Shown: positions 8,607 to 15,997 of the stretch, piece after piece
Layout of the letters: each line of letters begins with the position of its first letter
How positions within the stretch are numbered: position 1 is the stretch's first letter
Source: Clostridium sp. UBA699
Lineage (GTDB): Bacteria; Bacillota; Clostridia; Clostridiales; Clostridiaceae
Length of the DNA: 64,000 bases
Direction: 5' to 3'
Assembly (NCBI GenBank): GCA_002298915.1
Contig: DBML01000023.1
Span: 1-64,000, forward strand
The notes under the pieces: model-generated
What the model was told of the DNA's origin: nothing
Databases searched by the model: none
The model's input: only the letters and a program-made list of their open reading frames with translations
Position numbers and translations under genes: made by a program

Positions 8607-9812
8607 TTATATATTGCTTTTTACGGGGTCAAACACCTCAAGCGCCTGCATGAAGTCTTCGACAAGGTCGTTGATGTCCTCGATGCCTACTGATATCCTT
8701 ATCAGCCCTTCATTCATGCCCATCTCTATCAGCTTTTCCGGCGAGAAGTCAAAACGGAAAGCTGTCGCAGGGTGGGCGATCGACGTGCGGTACCCTCCCA
8801 GGGTGCCGAGGTATTTGACAAGGTTCAGCTTATGCATGAAAGCGTTCACCTTTTCCCTGCTGTCTTCGACGCAGAAGCTTATCATGGCACCGTAGCCGCC
8901 GCTGAATATCCTGGTTGCCAGCTCGTGCTGAGGGTGGCTTTCAAGCCCTGGATAGTTCACCTTGAAAACATGGGGACTGGAATTCAAAGCTTCGGCAAGG
9001 AGCCTGGCATTTTCAAGCTGCCTGTTCACTCTGAGCCCCATAGTCCTAATCCCTCTAAGCGCAAGCCACGAACTGTTTGGATCGAGGCAGCAGCCGAGCC
9101 TCAGCTGCGAGGGATACATCTTCTTGCAAAGCTCTGAAGATGCGGTGATTGATCCGGCGGTAACGTCGCTGTGGCCGTTGTAGAATTTCGTCAAGCTTTG
9201 GATCACAACGTCGACTCCGAAATCCAAGGGCTTTATCACAAGAGGCGTCGTAAAGGTGCTGTCAACCATAACAAGTGCGCCTGCCGCATGGGCTATCTCA
9301 ACGATTTTTTCTATGTCTATAACGGTTATCAAAGGGTTCGAAATAATTTCAGTGAAAAATATTCTTGTGTTTGGACGTACAGCTTTAGCTACAGAAGCTG
9401 AATCACAAAAATCAACATACGTGATTTCTATGCCGAATCTCGTCAGCATGTCGTTGAAAAGCTCAATTGTCTCACCGTAAATGCTGCTGCTTGCGACTAT
9501 ATGGTCGCCGCAGTTCGAAAATGTCAGCAGGGCTGTTGTTATGGCGGCCATCCCGGAAGAACATATCAAGCTGCTTTCGCCGTTTTCAAGGTAGGAAATC
9601 AGTTCGCCAAGGCTGTCCCTGTTGGGATTCGCAGTACGGCTGTAGAAATAACCTCCATTTCCTCCGTTAACGAAATCGTACTCATCCATGTCTGCCATTA
9701 TGTAGGCAGTTGAATGGCAGATAGGCGGGGCCTCGGGATGCATTGTGCTCTCAGGTATGCCGGCGCCTCTGTATAAAATCTCTGTATCGATGCTGTATTT
9801 CTTTTCGATCAT
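8607..9812 (-). CDS. Cys/Met metabolism PLP-dependent lyase (methionine gamma-lyase/CGL-like)
   Basis: Fold-type I PLP enzyme of the trans-sulfuration family, 401 residues. Visible: YSRTANP (57-63) with the phosphate-binding Tyr/Arg, SSGMAA (85-90), the stacking Tyr in IYGET (112), D184, and the PLP lysine K209 in SLTKFYNGHSD. Methionine gamma-lyases usually have a Cys two residues after that Tyr (YGC); here it is Glu, so the precise reaction (gamma-lyase, cystathionine lyase, O-acetylhomoserine sulfhydrylase) is open. It is first in an operon with an amino-acid permease, which suggests catabolism of an imported sulfur amino acid. RBS AGGTGATGG at 9815-9823. Confidence 0.85.
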   Translation of the reverse strand: MIEKKYSIDTEILYRGAGIPESTMHPEAPPICHSTAYIMADMDEYDFVNGGNGGYFYSRTANPNRDSLGELISYLENGESSLICSSGMAAITTALLTFSNCGDHIVASSSIYGETIELFNDMLTRFGIEITYVDFCDSASVAKAVRPNTRIFFTEIISNPLITVIDIEKIVEIAHAAGALVMVDSTFTTPLVIKPLDFGVDVVIQSLTKFYNGHSDVTAGSITASSELCKKMYPSQLRLGCCLDPNSSWLALRGIRTMGLRVNRQLENARLLAEALNSSPHVFKVNYPGLESHPQHELATRIFSGGYGAMISFCVEDSREKVNAFMHKLNLVKYLGTLGGYRTSIAHPATAFRFDFSPEKLIEMGMNEGLIRISVGIEDINDLVEDFMQALEVFDPVKSNI

Positions 9813-9846
9813 TCCATCACCTGCTTTAAAATAGTAAGAGTATCAG

Positions 9847-9869
9847 CGCTTTTGTCGCGAGCAAAAGCG
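9847..9869 (-). repeat. Perfect inverted repeat in lyase 5' UTR
   Basis: CGCTTTTG, a 7-nt TCGCGAG spacer, then CAAAAGCG. It lies between the MerR-type promoter and the lyase RBS, with no T-run after it on the minus strand, so it is not a normal terminator. It may stabilise the mRNA 5' end or bind a protein. Confidence 0.5.
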
Positions 9870-9901
9870 ATAATCAAAACAGATCTGCTTTCTTTTATTA
9901 A

Positions 9902-9932
9902 ATTCTAAACTCTCATCTAAGGTGAGAGTCAA
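9902..9932 (-). promoter_or_regulatory. MerR-type promoter/operator with 19-bp spacer
   Basis: On the minus strand: TTGACT (9932-9927), a 19-bp spacer, then TAGAAT (9907-9902). The spacer is filled by an inverted repeat, ACTCTCA (9909-9915) and TGAGAGT (9923-9929). An over-long 19-bp spacer with a dyad between the elements is the hallmark of promoters activated by MerR-family DNA twisting. The promoter faces the lyase-permease operon, and the MerR gene lies immediately upstream. Confidence 0.85.
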
Positions 9933-9937
9933 CAAAA

Positions 9938-9978
9938 AATTCAAAAAAATCAGGCGAAAACCGTAGCGGTTTCGCCTG
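9938..9978 (-). terminator. Terminator of the mpg-GIY-merR transcript
   Basis: CAGGCGAAAACCG at 9951-9963 pairs with CGGTTTCGCCTG at 9967-9978. On the minus strand it is followed by ATTTTTTGAATTTTTT. It separates the MerR transcript from the lyase promoter, which overlaps the T-tract. Confidence 0.8.
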
Positions 9979-9986
9979 GAAATATA

Positions 9987-10787
9987 TCACAAAAGTATCT
10001 GGATCTCATACTGCGTTTCAAGATATTCAACAAGGTTTTCTTCGAATTCGTTCGCTATGACCAGAAGGGGCTTCTGCCTGCCTTCGAAAAACTCCGCAAT
10101 AACCGAAGGGTCCCAATCGTCGGTAAGAATTCTAGCCCTGTAGCATAAATACTCCCCTGCCGGAAGTACTTTAAGGTGTTCGGTCTCAAAGTCTGGTTTC
10201 TCGCGGAGGTATATCATATAGCTGTGGGCTGAGAAAGTCTTTTTTGTAAATTTATCGAAATCTAAGATATACGCATACTGCCGTAGGTAGTTTAGGTTTT
10301 TAAGCTCGGGACTGGCTTTTGCAGCGGCCAGCCGCACCTCCATGTTCGATATGGGGCGCTCCTCCGGGTATCCCGGTACGGCTATAGCATATCTTTCCTC
10401 AAGCTGCACCTTGTAGAGGTTGTTCGTGTTTTCGCCCTTGTTGAGGTATGTGAAGTAGTCGATGTACCATTGGATGTCGCTAATCGTAGACTGGATTTCT
10501 TTAAGCTGCTTCAAAAAGGCCTGCTTCTGCTGCTCTAGAAAAGGCAAAAGCTTATCAACGCTGCCTGAGTGAATGATTACCTTTATATCGTCCAAAGACA
10601 TACCAAACCTCTGCAGGTATTTTATCCTGTCTATGTAGTGAAACTGGCTGAACGCGTAAAATCTGTACCCGGTTTTTGGATCGGTGTAGTGCGGCAGGAG
10701 CAGCCCCACCTTCTCGTAGTATCTCAAAGTCGGGATGGTTACTCCCAGAAGGGCTGAGGTTTCGCCGATTGAGTATAGCTCTTTCAT
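9987..10787 (-). CDS. MerR-family regulator with GyrI-like effector domain (BmrR/BltR type)
   Basis: Ligand-responsive transcription activator, 266 residues. N-terminal winged helix: YSIGETSALLGVTIPTLRYY with the family RYYE-x-x-GLL signature, followed by GYRFYAFSQF. A coiled coil spans about 78-115, and a C-terminal 150-residue GyrI-like ligand domain resembles BmrR. Its likely target is the 19-bp-spacer promoter at 9902-9932 just downstream. The start codon abuts the stop of the GIY-YIG gene, so it is the last gene of the mpg-GIY-merR operon. The ligand is unknown; BmrR relatives bind drugs, but the target suggests an amino acid or sulfur compound. Confidence 0.88.
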   Translation of the reverse strand: MKELYSIGETSALLGVTIPTLRYYEKVGLLLPHYTDPKTGYRFYAFSQFHYIDRIKYLQRFGMSLDDIKVIIHSGSVDKLLPFLEQQKQAFLKQLKEIQSTISDIQWYIDYFTYLNKGENTNNLYKVQLEERYAIAVPGYPEERPISNMEVRLAAAKASPELKNLNYLRQYAYILDFDKFTKKTFSAHSYMIYLREKPDFETEHLKVLPAGEYLCYRARILTDDWDPSVIAEFFEGRQKPLLVIANEFEENLVEYLETQYEIQILL

Positions 10788-11039
10788 CTACAATTGCCCC
10801 TTTTCTTTTATAAGACTTTTCTTCTCATCCCGGGAGAGCTTCTTTATCCGGAATTCCCGCTTCATTGCCTCGCTTTTTGTTTCGAATTCCTCGGAATAAA
10901 CCAGCTTTACCGGAAGCCTGCAGCGGGTGTACTTGGCTCCTTTGCCGGCATTGTGCACAGAGAGCCTTTTTTCGAGGTTGTTTGTGTAGCCTGTATAAAG
11001 GCTGCTGTCGCAGCACTCAAGTATGTAGACGTAATTCAA
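10788..11039 (-). CDS. Single-domain GIY-YIG nuclease-like protein (YhbQ/UPF0213 family)
   Basis: A GIY-YIG domain only, 83 residues: N-terminal YVYILEC (GIY position), LYTGYT (YIG position), the following Arg in NLEKRL, and the C-terminal Glu/Lys helix SEAMKREFRIKK. Homologs are small chromosomal proteins with suspected DNA repair or nucleic-acid cleavage roles. An in-frame GTG at 11048 overlaps AGGAG; TTG 11039 lies 8 nt after it and is preferred. Located between a DNA glycosylase and the MerR gene, consistent with a repair theme but not proof. Confidence 0.8.
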   Translation of the reverse strand: MNYVYILECCDSSLYTGYTNNLEKRLSVHNAGKGAKYTRCRLPVKLVYSEEFETKSEAMKREFRIKKLSRDEKKSLIKEKGQL

Positions 11040-11064
11040 AAATCTCACTCCTGATGATAAGGTT

Positions 11065-11670
11065 CTATTTAGATACGTAAGGGTTGTCTTTGATGTAGAA
11101 TCTCAAAGGAAGGTTCTTGTCTTCCCCTGCATAGTCTATGCCTATCCTTTTGCTTGTACAGATTTCCGGGGCAAAAGCGCTGTCTTCGATGTAGAGAATG
11201 CCTCCGCATAAATCCTCTCCGTTCAAGCTCCTGTCTATGGACAAGGCCATGCAGAGCTTCCCGGGTCCGTTCGTCAGGTTTTTTTTCTGGCTTCTGCTGA
11301 GGCTGGAATATGCGGCTTTGTACCGTGCTTCCGCCATGAAATCCTGTCCTTCAAAAGGTTCGAGCGCCCTGATGAGGACTGCCTCAGGTACGCCTTCCGC
11401 TCCGGCGACAGCATTGATGCAGTAGTACATGCCGTATATGAAATATATGTATGCATGGCCTCCCAAGCCGTACATGGCTTCATTCCTGGCTGTCCTCCTG
11501 CCTCCGTAGGTATGGGCCGCCCGGTCTTTTATTCCAAGGTAGGCTTCGGTTTCCACTATCATTCCGGATATCCGTTTCCCGCCAATTTCATGAACCAGAA
11601 GCTTTCCAAGGAGGTTCCGGGCAACCGTAACGGTATCCCTCAGGTAAAAGGATCTTTCGAGCTTCTCCAT
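11065..11670 (-). CDS. mpg: DNA-3-methyladenine glycosylase (MPG/AAG family)
   Basis: Removes alkylated purines (3-methyladenine, hypoxanthine) from DNA as the first step of base excision repair. The 201 residues show the family motifs ARNLLGKLL, the catalytic Glu in VETEAYLG, the HTYGGRRTARN loop, AYIYFIYGMYYCINAV and VLIRALEP; length is normal for the bacterial enzyme. Followed by the GIY-YIG gene after 25 bp in the same direction, so co-transcribed with it and merR. Confidence 0.93.
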   Translation of the reverse strand: MEKLERSFYLRDTVTVARNLLGKLLVHEIGGKRISGMIVETEAYLGIKDRAAHTYGGRRTARNEAMYGLGGHAYIYFIYGMYYCINAVAGAEGVPEAVLIRALEPFEGQDFMAEARYKAAYSSLSRSQKKNLTNGPGKLCMALSIDRSLNGEDLCGGILYIEDSAFAPEICTSKRIGIDYAGEDKNLPLRFYIKDNPYVSK

Positions 11671-11689
11671 AGTTTACACCATCCCGTTA

Positions 11690-11718
11690 AAAACAAAAAG
11701 AGAGGATAACCTCTCTTT
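11690..11718 (-). terminator. Terminator after the zinc-ribbon gene
   Basis: AAAGAGAGG ATAA CCTCTCTTT forms a 9-bp hairpin; on the minus strand it runs into TTTTTGTTTTT. It separates the 54-residue gene from mpg. Confidence 0.85.
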
Positions 11719-11725
11719 ATAATTA

Positions 11726-11890
11726 CTAGTCTCTGCCTCTGCTGTTCTTTTCGTTTTTCCTAGCTCTTCTGCAATCAGGGCATCTTACTGGATCGTTTTC
11801 AAATCCTTTTTCTTTGTAGAAAGCCTGCTCTCCTTCAGTGAAGACGAATTCCTTTCCACAGTCTTTGCATACGATTGTTTTGTCAGCCAT
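11726..11890 (-). CDS. 54-residue zinc-ribbon protein (zf-trcl-like)
   Basis: A short gene. The product begins MADKTIVCKDCGKEFVFT and has four cysteines in two CxxC knuckles (C8/C11 and C37/C40), the second inside DPVRCPDCRRARK, with a basic C-terminus. This matches the small 'probable zinc-binding' proteins widespread in Clostridia. GAGGAGG lies 9 nt before the ATG and a terminator follows. No function known; the basic tail suggests nucleic-acid or ribosome contact. Confidence 0.85.
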   Translation of the reverse strand: MADKTIVCKDCGKEFVFTEGEQAFYKEKGFENDPVRCPDCRRARKNEKNSRGRD

Positions 11891-12173
11891 TTTTAATAAA
11901 CCTCCTCAAATATCATAGGACTAATTTGTTTCTTGGATTTCAGCTCCCATGATGAAGGAGTTTTATGTACCTTGAAAAAATCGACCTATTGTAAATGTTT
12001 TAGGGCGTCTGCCCATGAAAATATTATACCATATCATTATTTAAAAACAACCATTTTGTTGCTCATTTTGCCTTATTTGTTTAAATTTTATAATATTTTC
12101 TGATTATTGAGATAGAAATGTATTATAATGTATAGTAGAAGAAAAAAACATTATTTGACACGGGGTTATTTTC
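11891..12173. other. 283-bp intergenic region without a gene
   Basis: AT-rich divergent spacer between the zinc-ribbon gene and the AlbA-like gene. It holds a TATAAT at 12124-12129 that fits a plus-strand promoter for the latter, with only a weak -35. I see no RNA gene or conserved leader in it. Confidence 0.5.
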
Positions 12174-13331
12174 ATGGATAGTAAAAGACTGAGCAATCTG
12201 ATAAAACGGCCGGAAGGCCCTAAGCTTGACTTCAAGCTCATCATAGACGTGGAGATCGAAAGCGGCCGCAAGGAGCTGGCAAAGGATGTCTGCGCCATAG
12301 CGAATTCGAAGGGCGGAAGGGGCTACATTATCATAGGAATAGAGGACAAGACAAAGAAGGTGGTTGGGATAGACGGTCTTCAGATAACAGAGGAGCAGAT
12401 TCAGCAGATCGTCACCTCCAGAACAGATCCGCCCATACCCATATCGCTGGAGTTCGTGGAGTACAGTGGGAAGACGCTGGGGATAATCAACATCTACGAC
12501 GGCCCGCACAAGCCATACCAGATACGCGAAACCGGAGCTTTTTACGTCAGGAGGGGCTCGACCACGGACACGATGAGGAAGCAGGAGATCATCGAGGCGC
12601 TGCAGGACAGCCTGAACCTCAACGTAGAAACATTCCCGGTTGTAAACAGCACGCCCTCGGCGCTTGATGAGGGGCTGCTTAGGGCATACTTTGATTCGAA
12701 AGGGCTGGAGCTGAACGACGAGAACAGGCTCGAGCTTCTGGAATCCGCATCGATAATCCACCTGGACAAGGAAAGCGGCACGCTTATGGCTACTCTTGGG
12801 GGGCTTCTTGTTTTTTCAAAAAACAACTCACTATACATACCTCACAACATGATCAGGATTGTTAACAAAATAGAGGGCAAGTCTGTAGACGACATCATAA
12901 TCCAGGGAGATCTTCTGGGGATGATAGACAAAAGCGAGGAGGTATTGAGGCAGTCCCTGCCGGAGGATTACCCTGTAGAGGCGATCCATGAAGCCGTTAT
13001 GAACGCCATAATATACAGGGACTACACCGATTACACAAAGGAGATAACCGTGACTATAGACAGCAACAGCGTTACTGTCGTAAACCCCGGTCTCTTTGCG
13101 GACAGCAAAAGTGCGCCAAACAACAGCTACAGGAAGCGAAACATGTGGATTTACGAGAAAATAGTTGCTATCGACCCGAAGGACAGGATGCTTCTTTCAG
13201 AGAAGGGCATTAGCAGGATGAAGAAGCTGTTCAAAAATATCGGCCGAGTGATATTCGTAAATAATTTTGCAGAAGACAGCTTTAAAGTAATATTTCCAGG
13301 TATCAGCCGAATTAAGCATAAAAGGGGTTGA
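12174..13331 (+). CDS. AlbA_2/Schlafen-like domain protein with HATPase-like C-terminal part
   Basis: The 385-residue protein starts with an AlbA_2 domain (formerly 'divergent AAA-4'): EGPKLDFKL near residue 13, KELAKDVCAIANSKGGRGYIIIGIED (shown by ANSKGG and IIIGIED near 43-60), ending near 130. The middle part carries an HATPase_c_4-like segment, PVEAIHEAVMNAIIYRDY near 268, with AVMNAI resembling the N box. Proteins of this layout are variously called transcriptional regulators or RNA-binding proteins; E. coli and phage examples exist but no common function is established. Weak RBS. It is followed by the small P-loop gene. Confidence 0.75.
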   Translation: MDSKRLSNLIKRPEGPKLDFKLIIDVEIESGRKELAKDVCAIANSKGGRGYIIIGIEDKTKKVVGIDGLQITEEQIQQIVTSRTDPPIPISLEFVEYSGKTLGIINIYDGPHKPYQIRETGAFYVRRGSTTDTMRKQEIIEALQDSLNLNVETFPVVNSTPSALDEGLLRAYFDSKGLELNDENRLELLESASIIHLDKESGTLMATLGGLLVFSKNNSLYIPHNMIRIVNKIEGKSVDDIIIQGDLLGMIDKSEEVLRQSLPEDYPVEAIHEAVMNAIIYRDYTDYTKEITVTIDSNSVTVVNPGLFADSKSAPNNSYRKRNMWIYEKIVAIDPKDRMLLSEKGISRMKKLFKNIGRVIFVNNFAEDSFKVIFPGISRIKHKRG

Positions 13332-13423
13332 ATCGGCCCAAAACCAACTTTGAATTAATATTCTGAATATTATATAATTTTAGGTGAGGTTCAACGCCTC
13401 AATATTAACAAGGGGTGGTAAAG

Positions 13424-13831
13424 ATGATTCAGGTATTCTGCGACAAGAGAGGTTCCGGCAAGACCAAAGCACTGATCGGACTAGCAAACGACAAGGTTTC
13501 AGAAAGCAAAGGACACATTGTTTACATCGATGATGACAAAAGACCACTGCTCCAATTAGACAAGGCTATTAGATTTGTGGACACAAGCGAATTCGACCTT
13601 AAAAAAGGCAATAGTTTCTATGGGTTTTTGTGCGGCATGATTTCCGATGACTATGATATCGACACGATTTTCGTTGACGGTTTGTTCAATATCGTAGATG
13701 CAGGGGATGCAGATGCGGCACATTTGTTTTCTCAGCTGGAAAAAATATCCACGAAAAATGATATCGATTTCTACATCAATATCAATGAGATGGACGGGAT
13801 GTCGGAGGTAATAAAAAAGTACGTCTCGTAA
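13424..13831 (+). CDS. Small P-loop NTPase-like protein
   Basis: Unrecognised family. The 135-residue protein has a Walker A motif near its N-terminus, DKRGSGKTKAL (about 7-17), and a Walker B-like DTIFVDGL near 85, in the order beta-P-loop-helix-beta seen in KAP/MinD-like ATPases. Too short for most. The frame opens at GTG 13415, but AGGGG at 13411-13415 is correctly spaced for ATG 13424. It follows the AlbA-like gene by 92 bp; whether they work together is unknown. A convergent terminator follows. Confidence 0.6.
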   Translation: MIQVFCDKRGSGKTKALIGLANDKVSESKGHIVYIDDDKRPLLQLDKAIRFVDTSEFDLKKGNSFYGFLCGMISDDYDIDTIFVDGLFNIVDAGDADAAHLFSQLEKISTKNDIDFYININEMDGMSEVIKKYVS

Positions 13832-13875
13832 AGAATACTTGAAGATCGAAAATAATTGAATAGTTGAAAATAAAA

Positions 13876-13910
13876 GAGGCTGGAGAAAAATCCAGCCTTT
13901 AATTATTTTA
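13876..13910. terminator. Bidirectional terminator
   Basis: AGGCTGGA GAAAAA TCCAGCCT hairpin at 13877-13898, followed by TTAATTATTTT on plus and by TTTTATTTT on minus. It ends the P-loop gene and the convergent DUF155 operon. Confidence 0.8.
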
Positions 13911-14736
13911 ATACATATTTTGTGAAGAGCTCAAGCAGGGAAATGGCTATGGAGACGGATATAAGAACTATAACCATTATCTCGAGTCTGGTTGCTCTCT
14001 TTTCGTGGGTAAGGGATCCGAAAACATCTGTTATGTCCTTGAGCATCTCAGTCTTGTGCATTATCTTGGAATATCTGTCCTCTATGTCGAAGAGGGCGAG
14101 CATTTCGAGGAAGAACTTGTCTATGTCCTCGTTATGCCACGCTGAGCCTGGCTTCTCGAAAAGCATCAGGTTTGCTATTGTGTTGTATTCGAACCTGATG
14201 ACCTGAGCAGAGGTCCTGGCTAGCTGCTTGTCGGAGAAGTTGAAATGACCACGCTCAAGGTAGCCAATTATGTCCTCTATGTTGTCCAGCAGGTTGTCTG
14301 TCTCGTGCTCTATCTTCTCAAGAGAGATGGACTTGGCAAGTATCATAGCTATGATGTCCGGATAGTAGTCCTCGAACGTTCCAGCCGTCATGACTTCATT
14401 TCCCAGGGAATACTCATATTCCGGGCTTATCTCAAGCCTGTAATCGTCAGAGTACTCGGCCATGTTTTCTATCTTCAGCGATTTGTCGATGGTTTTAAGG
14501 TATTTCACGATGTCCTGCATCTCATGGAACTCCATGTTGATGAAAACCATGGAGCCGAAGTAGTAAAGATAGACGCTTTTCGTTTCGACGTCCCGAAGAA
14601 TGCCTCTCAATGCGTTGCCTGAAAGGATAAGCGGATCTTCCCATTTGAATTTCTTTTTTATGCCGAAGTGGGAAGCAACGTCGTTGAGGTTGATATCGCT
14701 GCCCAAAACCACGGACTTGAATTCCCATATATTCAT
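13903..14736 (-). CDS. RMD1/YagE-like DUF155 membrane protein, copy 2
   Basis: The 277-residue protein belongs to the DUF155 family (yeast RMD1, human RMND1, bacterial YagE). Typical features: N-terminal strands with YYFGSMVFINM, the LEISPEYEYSLGNEVMTAG core, DYYPDIIAMILAKSISLEKIEHETDNLLDNIE helices, NTIANLMLFEKP, the EDRYSKI stretch, and a single C-terminal transmembrane helix (about 248-270). A soluble domain anchored by a C-terminal tail is the expected topology. The frame opens at GTG 14745 but AGGAG at 14745-14749 serves ATG 14736. It lies 37 bp downstream of its paralog. Confidence 0.82.
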   Translation of the reverse strand: MNIWEFKSVVLGSDINLNDVASHFGIKKKFKWEDPLILSGNALRGILRDVETKSVYLYYFGSMVFINMEFHEMQDIVKYLKTIDKSLKIENMAEYSDDYRLEISPEYEYSLGNEVMTAGTFEDYYPDIIAMILAKSISLEKIEHETDNLLDNIEDIIGYLERGHFNFSDKQLARTSAQVIRFEYNTIANLMLFEKPGSAWHNEDIDKFFLEMLALFDIEDRYSKIMHKTEMLKDITDVFGSLTHEKRATRLEIMVIVLISVSIAISLLELFTKYVLK

Positions 14737-14773
14737 TAATAACACTCCTTTAATTAAGAATCCAGACTGAAAC

Positions 14774-15601
14774 TCAATGGATCTGGGAGAAGAACTCTAT
14801 AAGGGCAAGTATGACCTCGAAGAGGATCAGCACCACCACGATCACCTCGAGCTTTGTTGCCCTCTTCTCGTGGCTCATTGAGCCGAAAACCTCAGTTATG
14901 TTCCTTAGAATCTCGGTCTTTCTGGTGATTTTTGAGTACCTGTCCTCCAGGTCGAAAAGGTTCATCATTTCCATGAAGAATCTCTCTATGCCCTCGTTGG
15001 TCCAGGCTTTGCTAGGCTTTTCGAAGAGCATAAGGTTCGAGATCGTATTGTACTTGAACCTTATCACCTTGGCAGTCGTTCTTGCCAGCTGCTTGTCCGA
15101 CATGTTGAGTTTTCCCTGTTCAAGGAAGCCTATCACCTCCTCGATTTTGTCCAGAAGCTTGTCGGTCTCGTATTCCACCTTCTCCAGCGAGATGGACTTG
15201 GCCAGGATCATGGCTATGATCTCGACATAATAATCCTCGAACTCGCTCGCGGTCATAACCTCGTTGCCGAGCGAGTATTCATGCTCGGGGCTTATCTCGA
15301 GCCTGTAATCGTCCATGAATTTCTGTATGTTGTCGATTCTCAGGTTTTTGTCTATGGTCTTCAGGTACTTTGCAATGTCCTGTATTTCGTTGAAAGCCAT
15401 GTTTATCATTACCATGGAACCGTAGTGGTATATGTATACATGCTTGTTTTCGGGGTTGTTAAGCAAGCCGCTCAGGTCGCTGCCGGAAAGAACCAGAGGT
15501 TCACCCCATTTGAATTTTTTGTTGATGCCAAAATGGGTGGCGATTGCACTCAGGTTCACTTCATTCCCCACAACTATGGATTGGAAATCCCATGTGTTCA
15601 T
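14774..15601 (-). CDS. RMD1/YagE-like DUF155 membrane protein, copy 1
   Basis: Same family and architecture as the next gene downstream, and very similar along its whole length (for example YIYHYGSMVMINMAFNEIQ, LEISPEHEYSLGNEVMTASE and EDRYSKI), so the pair is a tandem duplication. 275 residues with one C-terminal transmembrane helix (VIVVVLILFEVILALIEFF). The frame extends to 15634, but AGGAGCG precedes ATG 15601. Promoter at 15638-15666. The bacterial function is unknown; the eukaryotic relatives support mitochondrial translation and septin organisation. Confidence 0.82.
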   Translation of the reverse strand: MNTWDFQSIVVGNEVNLSAIATHFGINKKFKWGEPLVLSGSDLSGLLNNPENKHVYIYHYGSMVMINMAFNEIQDIAKYLKTIDKNLRIDNIQKFMDDYRLEISPEHEYSLGNEVMTASEFEDYYVEIIAMILAKSISLEKVEYETDKLLDKIEEVIGFLEQGKLNMSDKQLARTTAKVIRFKYNTISNLMLFEKPSKAWTNEGIERFFMEMMNLFDLEDRYSKITRKTEILRNITEVFGSMSHEKRATKLEVIVVVLILFEVILALIEFFSQIH

Positions 15602-15637
15602 TGTAAGACGCTCCTTTTTTTGTAAGCTATACAATAA

Positions 15638-15666
15638 ATTTTAGCACACCGGCAGCAAAAAGTAAA
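15638..15666 (-). promoter_or_regulatory. Promoter of the DUF155 pair
   Basis: On minus: TTTACT (15666-15661), 17-bp spacer, TAAAAT (15643-15638), 37 bp upstream of the first start. Confidence 0.5.
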
Positions 15667-15695
15667 TTTTGCTCGGCAACGGGCAGCCTAAACGG

Positions 15696-15724
15696 TTGAC
15701 TGAAGCCGAAAATTGTAGTATATT
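15696..15724 (+). promoter_or_regulatory. Promoter of the tyrS T-box transcript
   Basis: TTGACT (15696-15701), 17-bp spacer, TATATT (15719-15724), just before T-box stem I. Confidence 0.65.
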
Positions 15725-15739
15725 AGATTCGATAACTTA

Positions 15740-15957
15740 AAAACGTTGACGAGGGATCAGTAGATGTGAATGCGGTTTTAAGAGAGTGGGCGGCTGGTGT
15801 AAGCCCATAATGCTTCATTTTGAAATTACCCCCTCAGAGTTGCAGGCTGAAAAATGAAGTAGGCTGAGCCGGTGAGATTCCGTTATTATATTAAGAGTTA
15901 AAATTTGGGTGGTACCGCGGCAGACTTTCGCCCCAAGCGAGAGGTCTGCATTTTTTA
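15740..15957 (+). promoter_or_regulatory. Tyrosine T-box riboswitch upstream of tyrS
   Basis: Stem I distal blocks AGAGAGTGGG and GGCTGGTGTAAGCCC are at 15781-15806. The specifier is TAC at 15827-15829 (context GAAAT-TAC-CCCCTCAGAG). The T-box sequence TTGGGTGGTACCGCGG is at 15905-15920, followed by the terminator. TAC is a Tyr codon, which agrees with the downstream gene. Confidence 0.92.
15920..15957 (+). terminator. T-box terminator of tyrS leader
   Basis: GCAGACtTTCGC pairs with GCGAgaGGTCTGC (15920-15949), followed by ATTTTTTAT. Confidence 0.88.
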
Positions 15958-15997
15958 TACAAAAAAATATGACAATAATATACAGGAGGTAATAATT

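Noticed and set aside
9847..9869. Hairpin as a leader terminator of the lyase operon
   Set aside because: On the minus strand it is followed by CTGATACTC, not a T-run.
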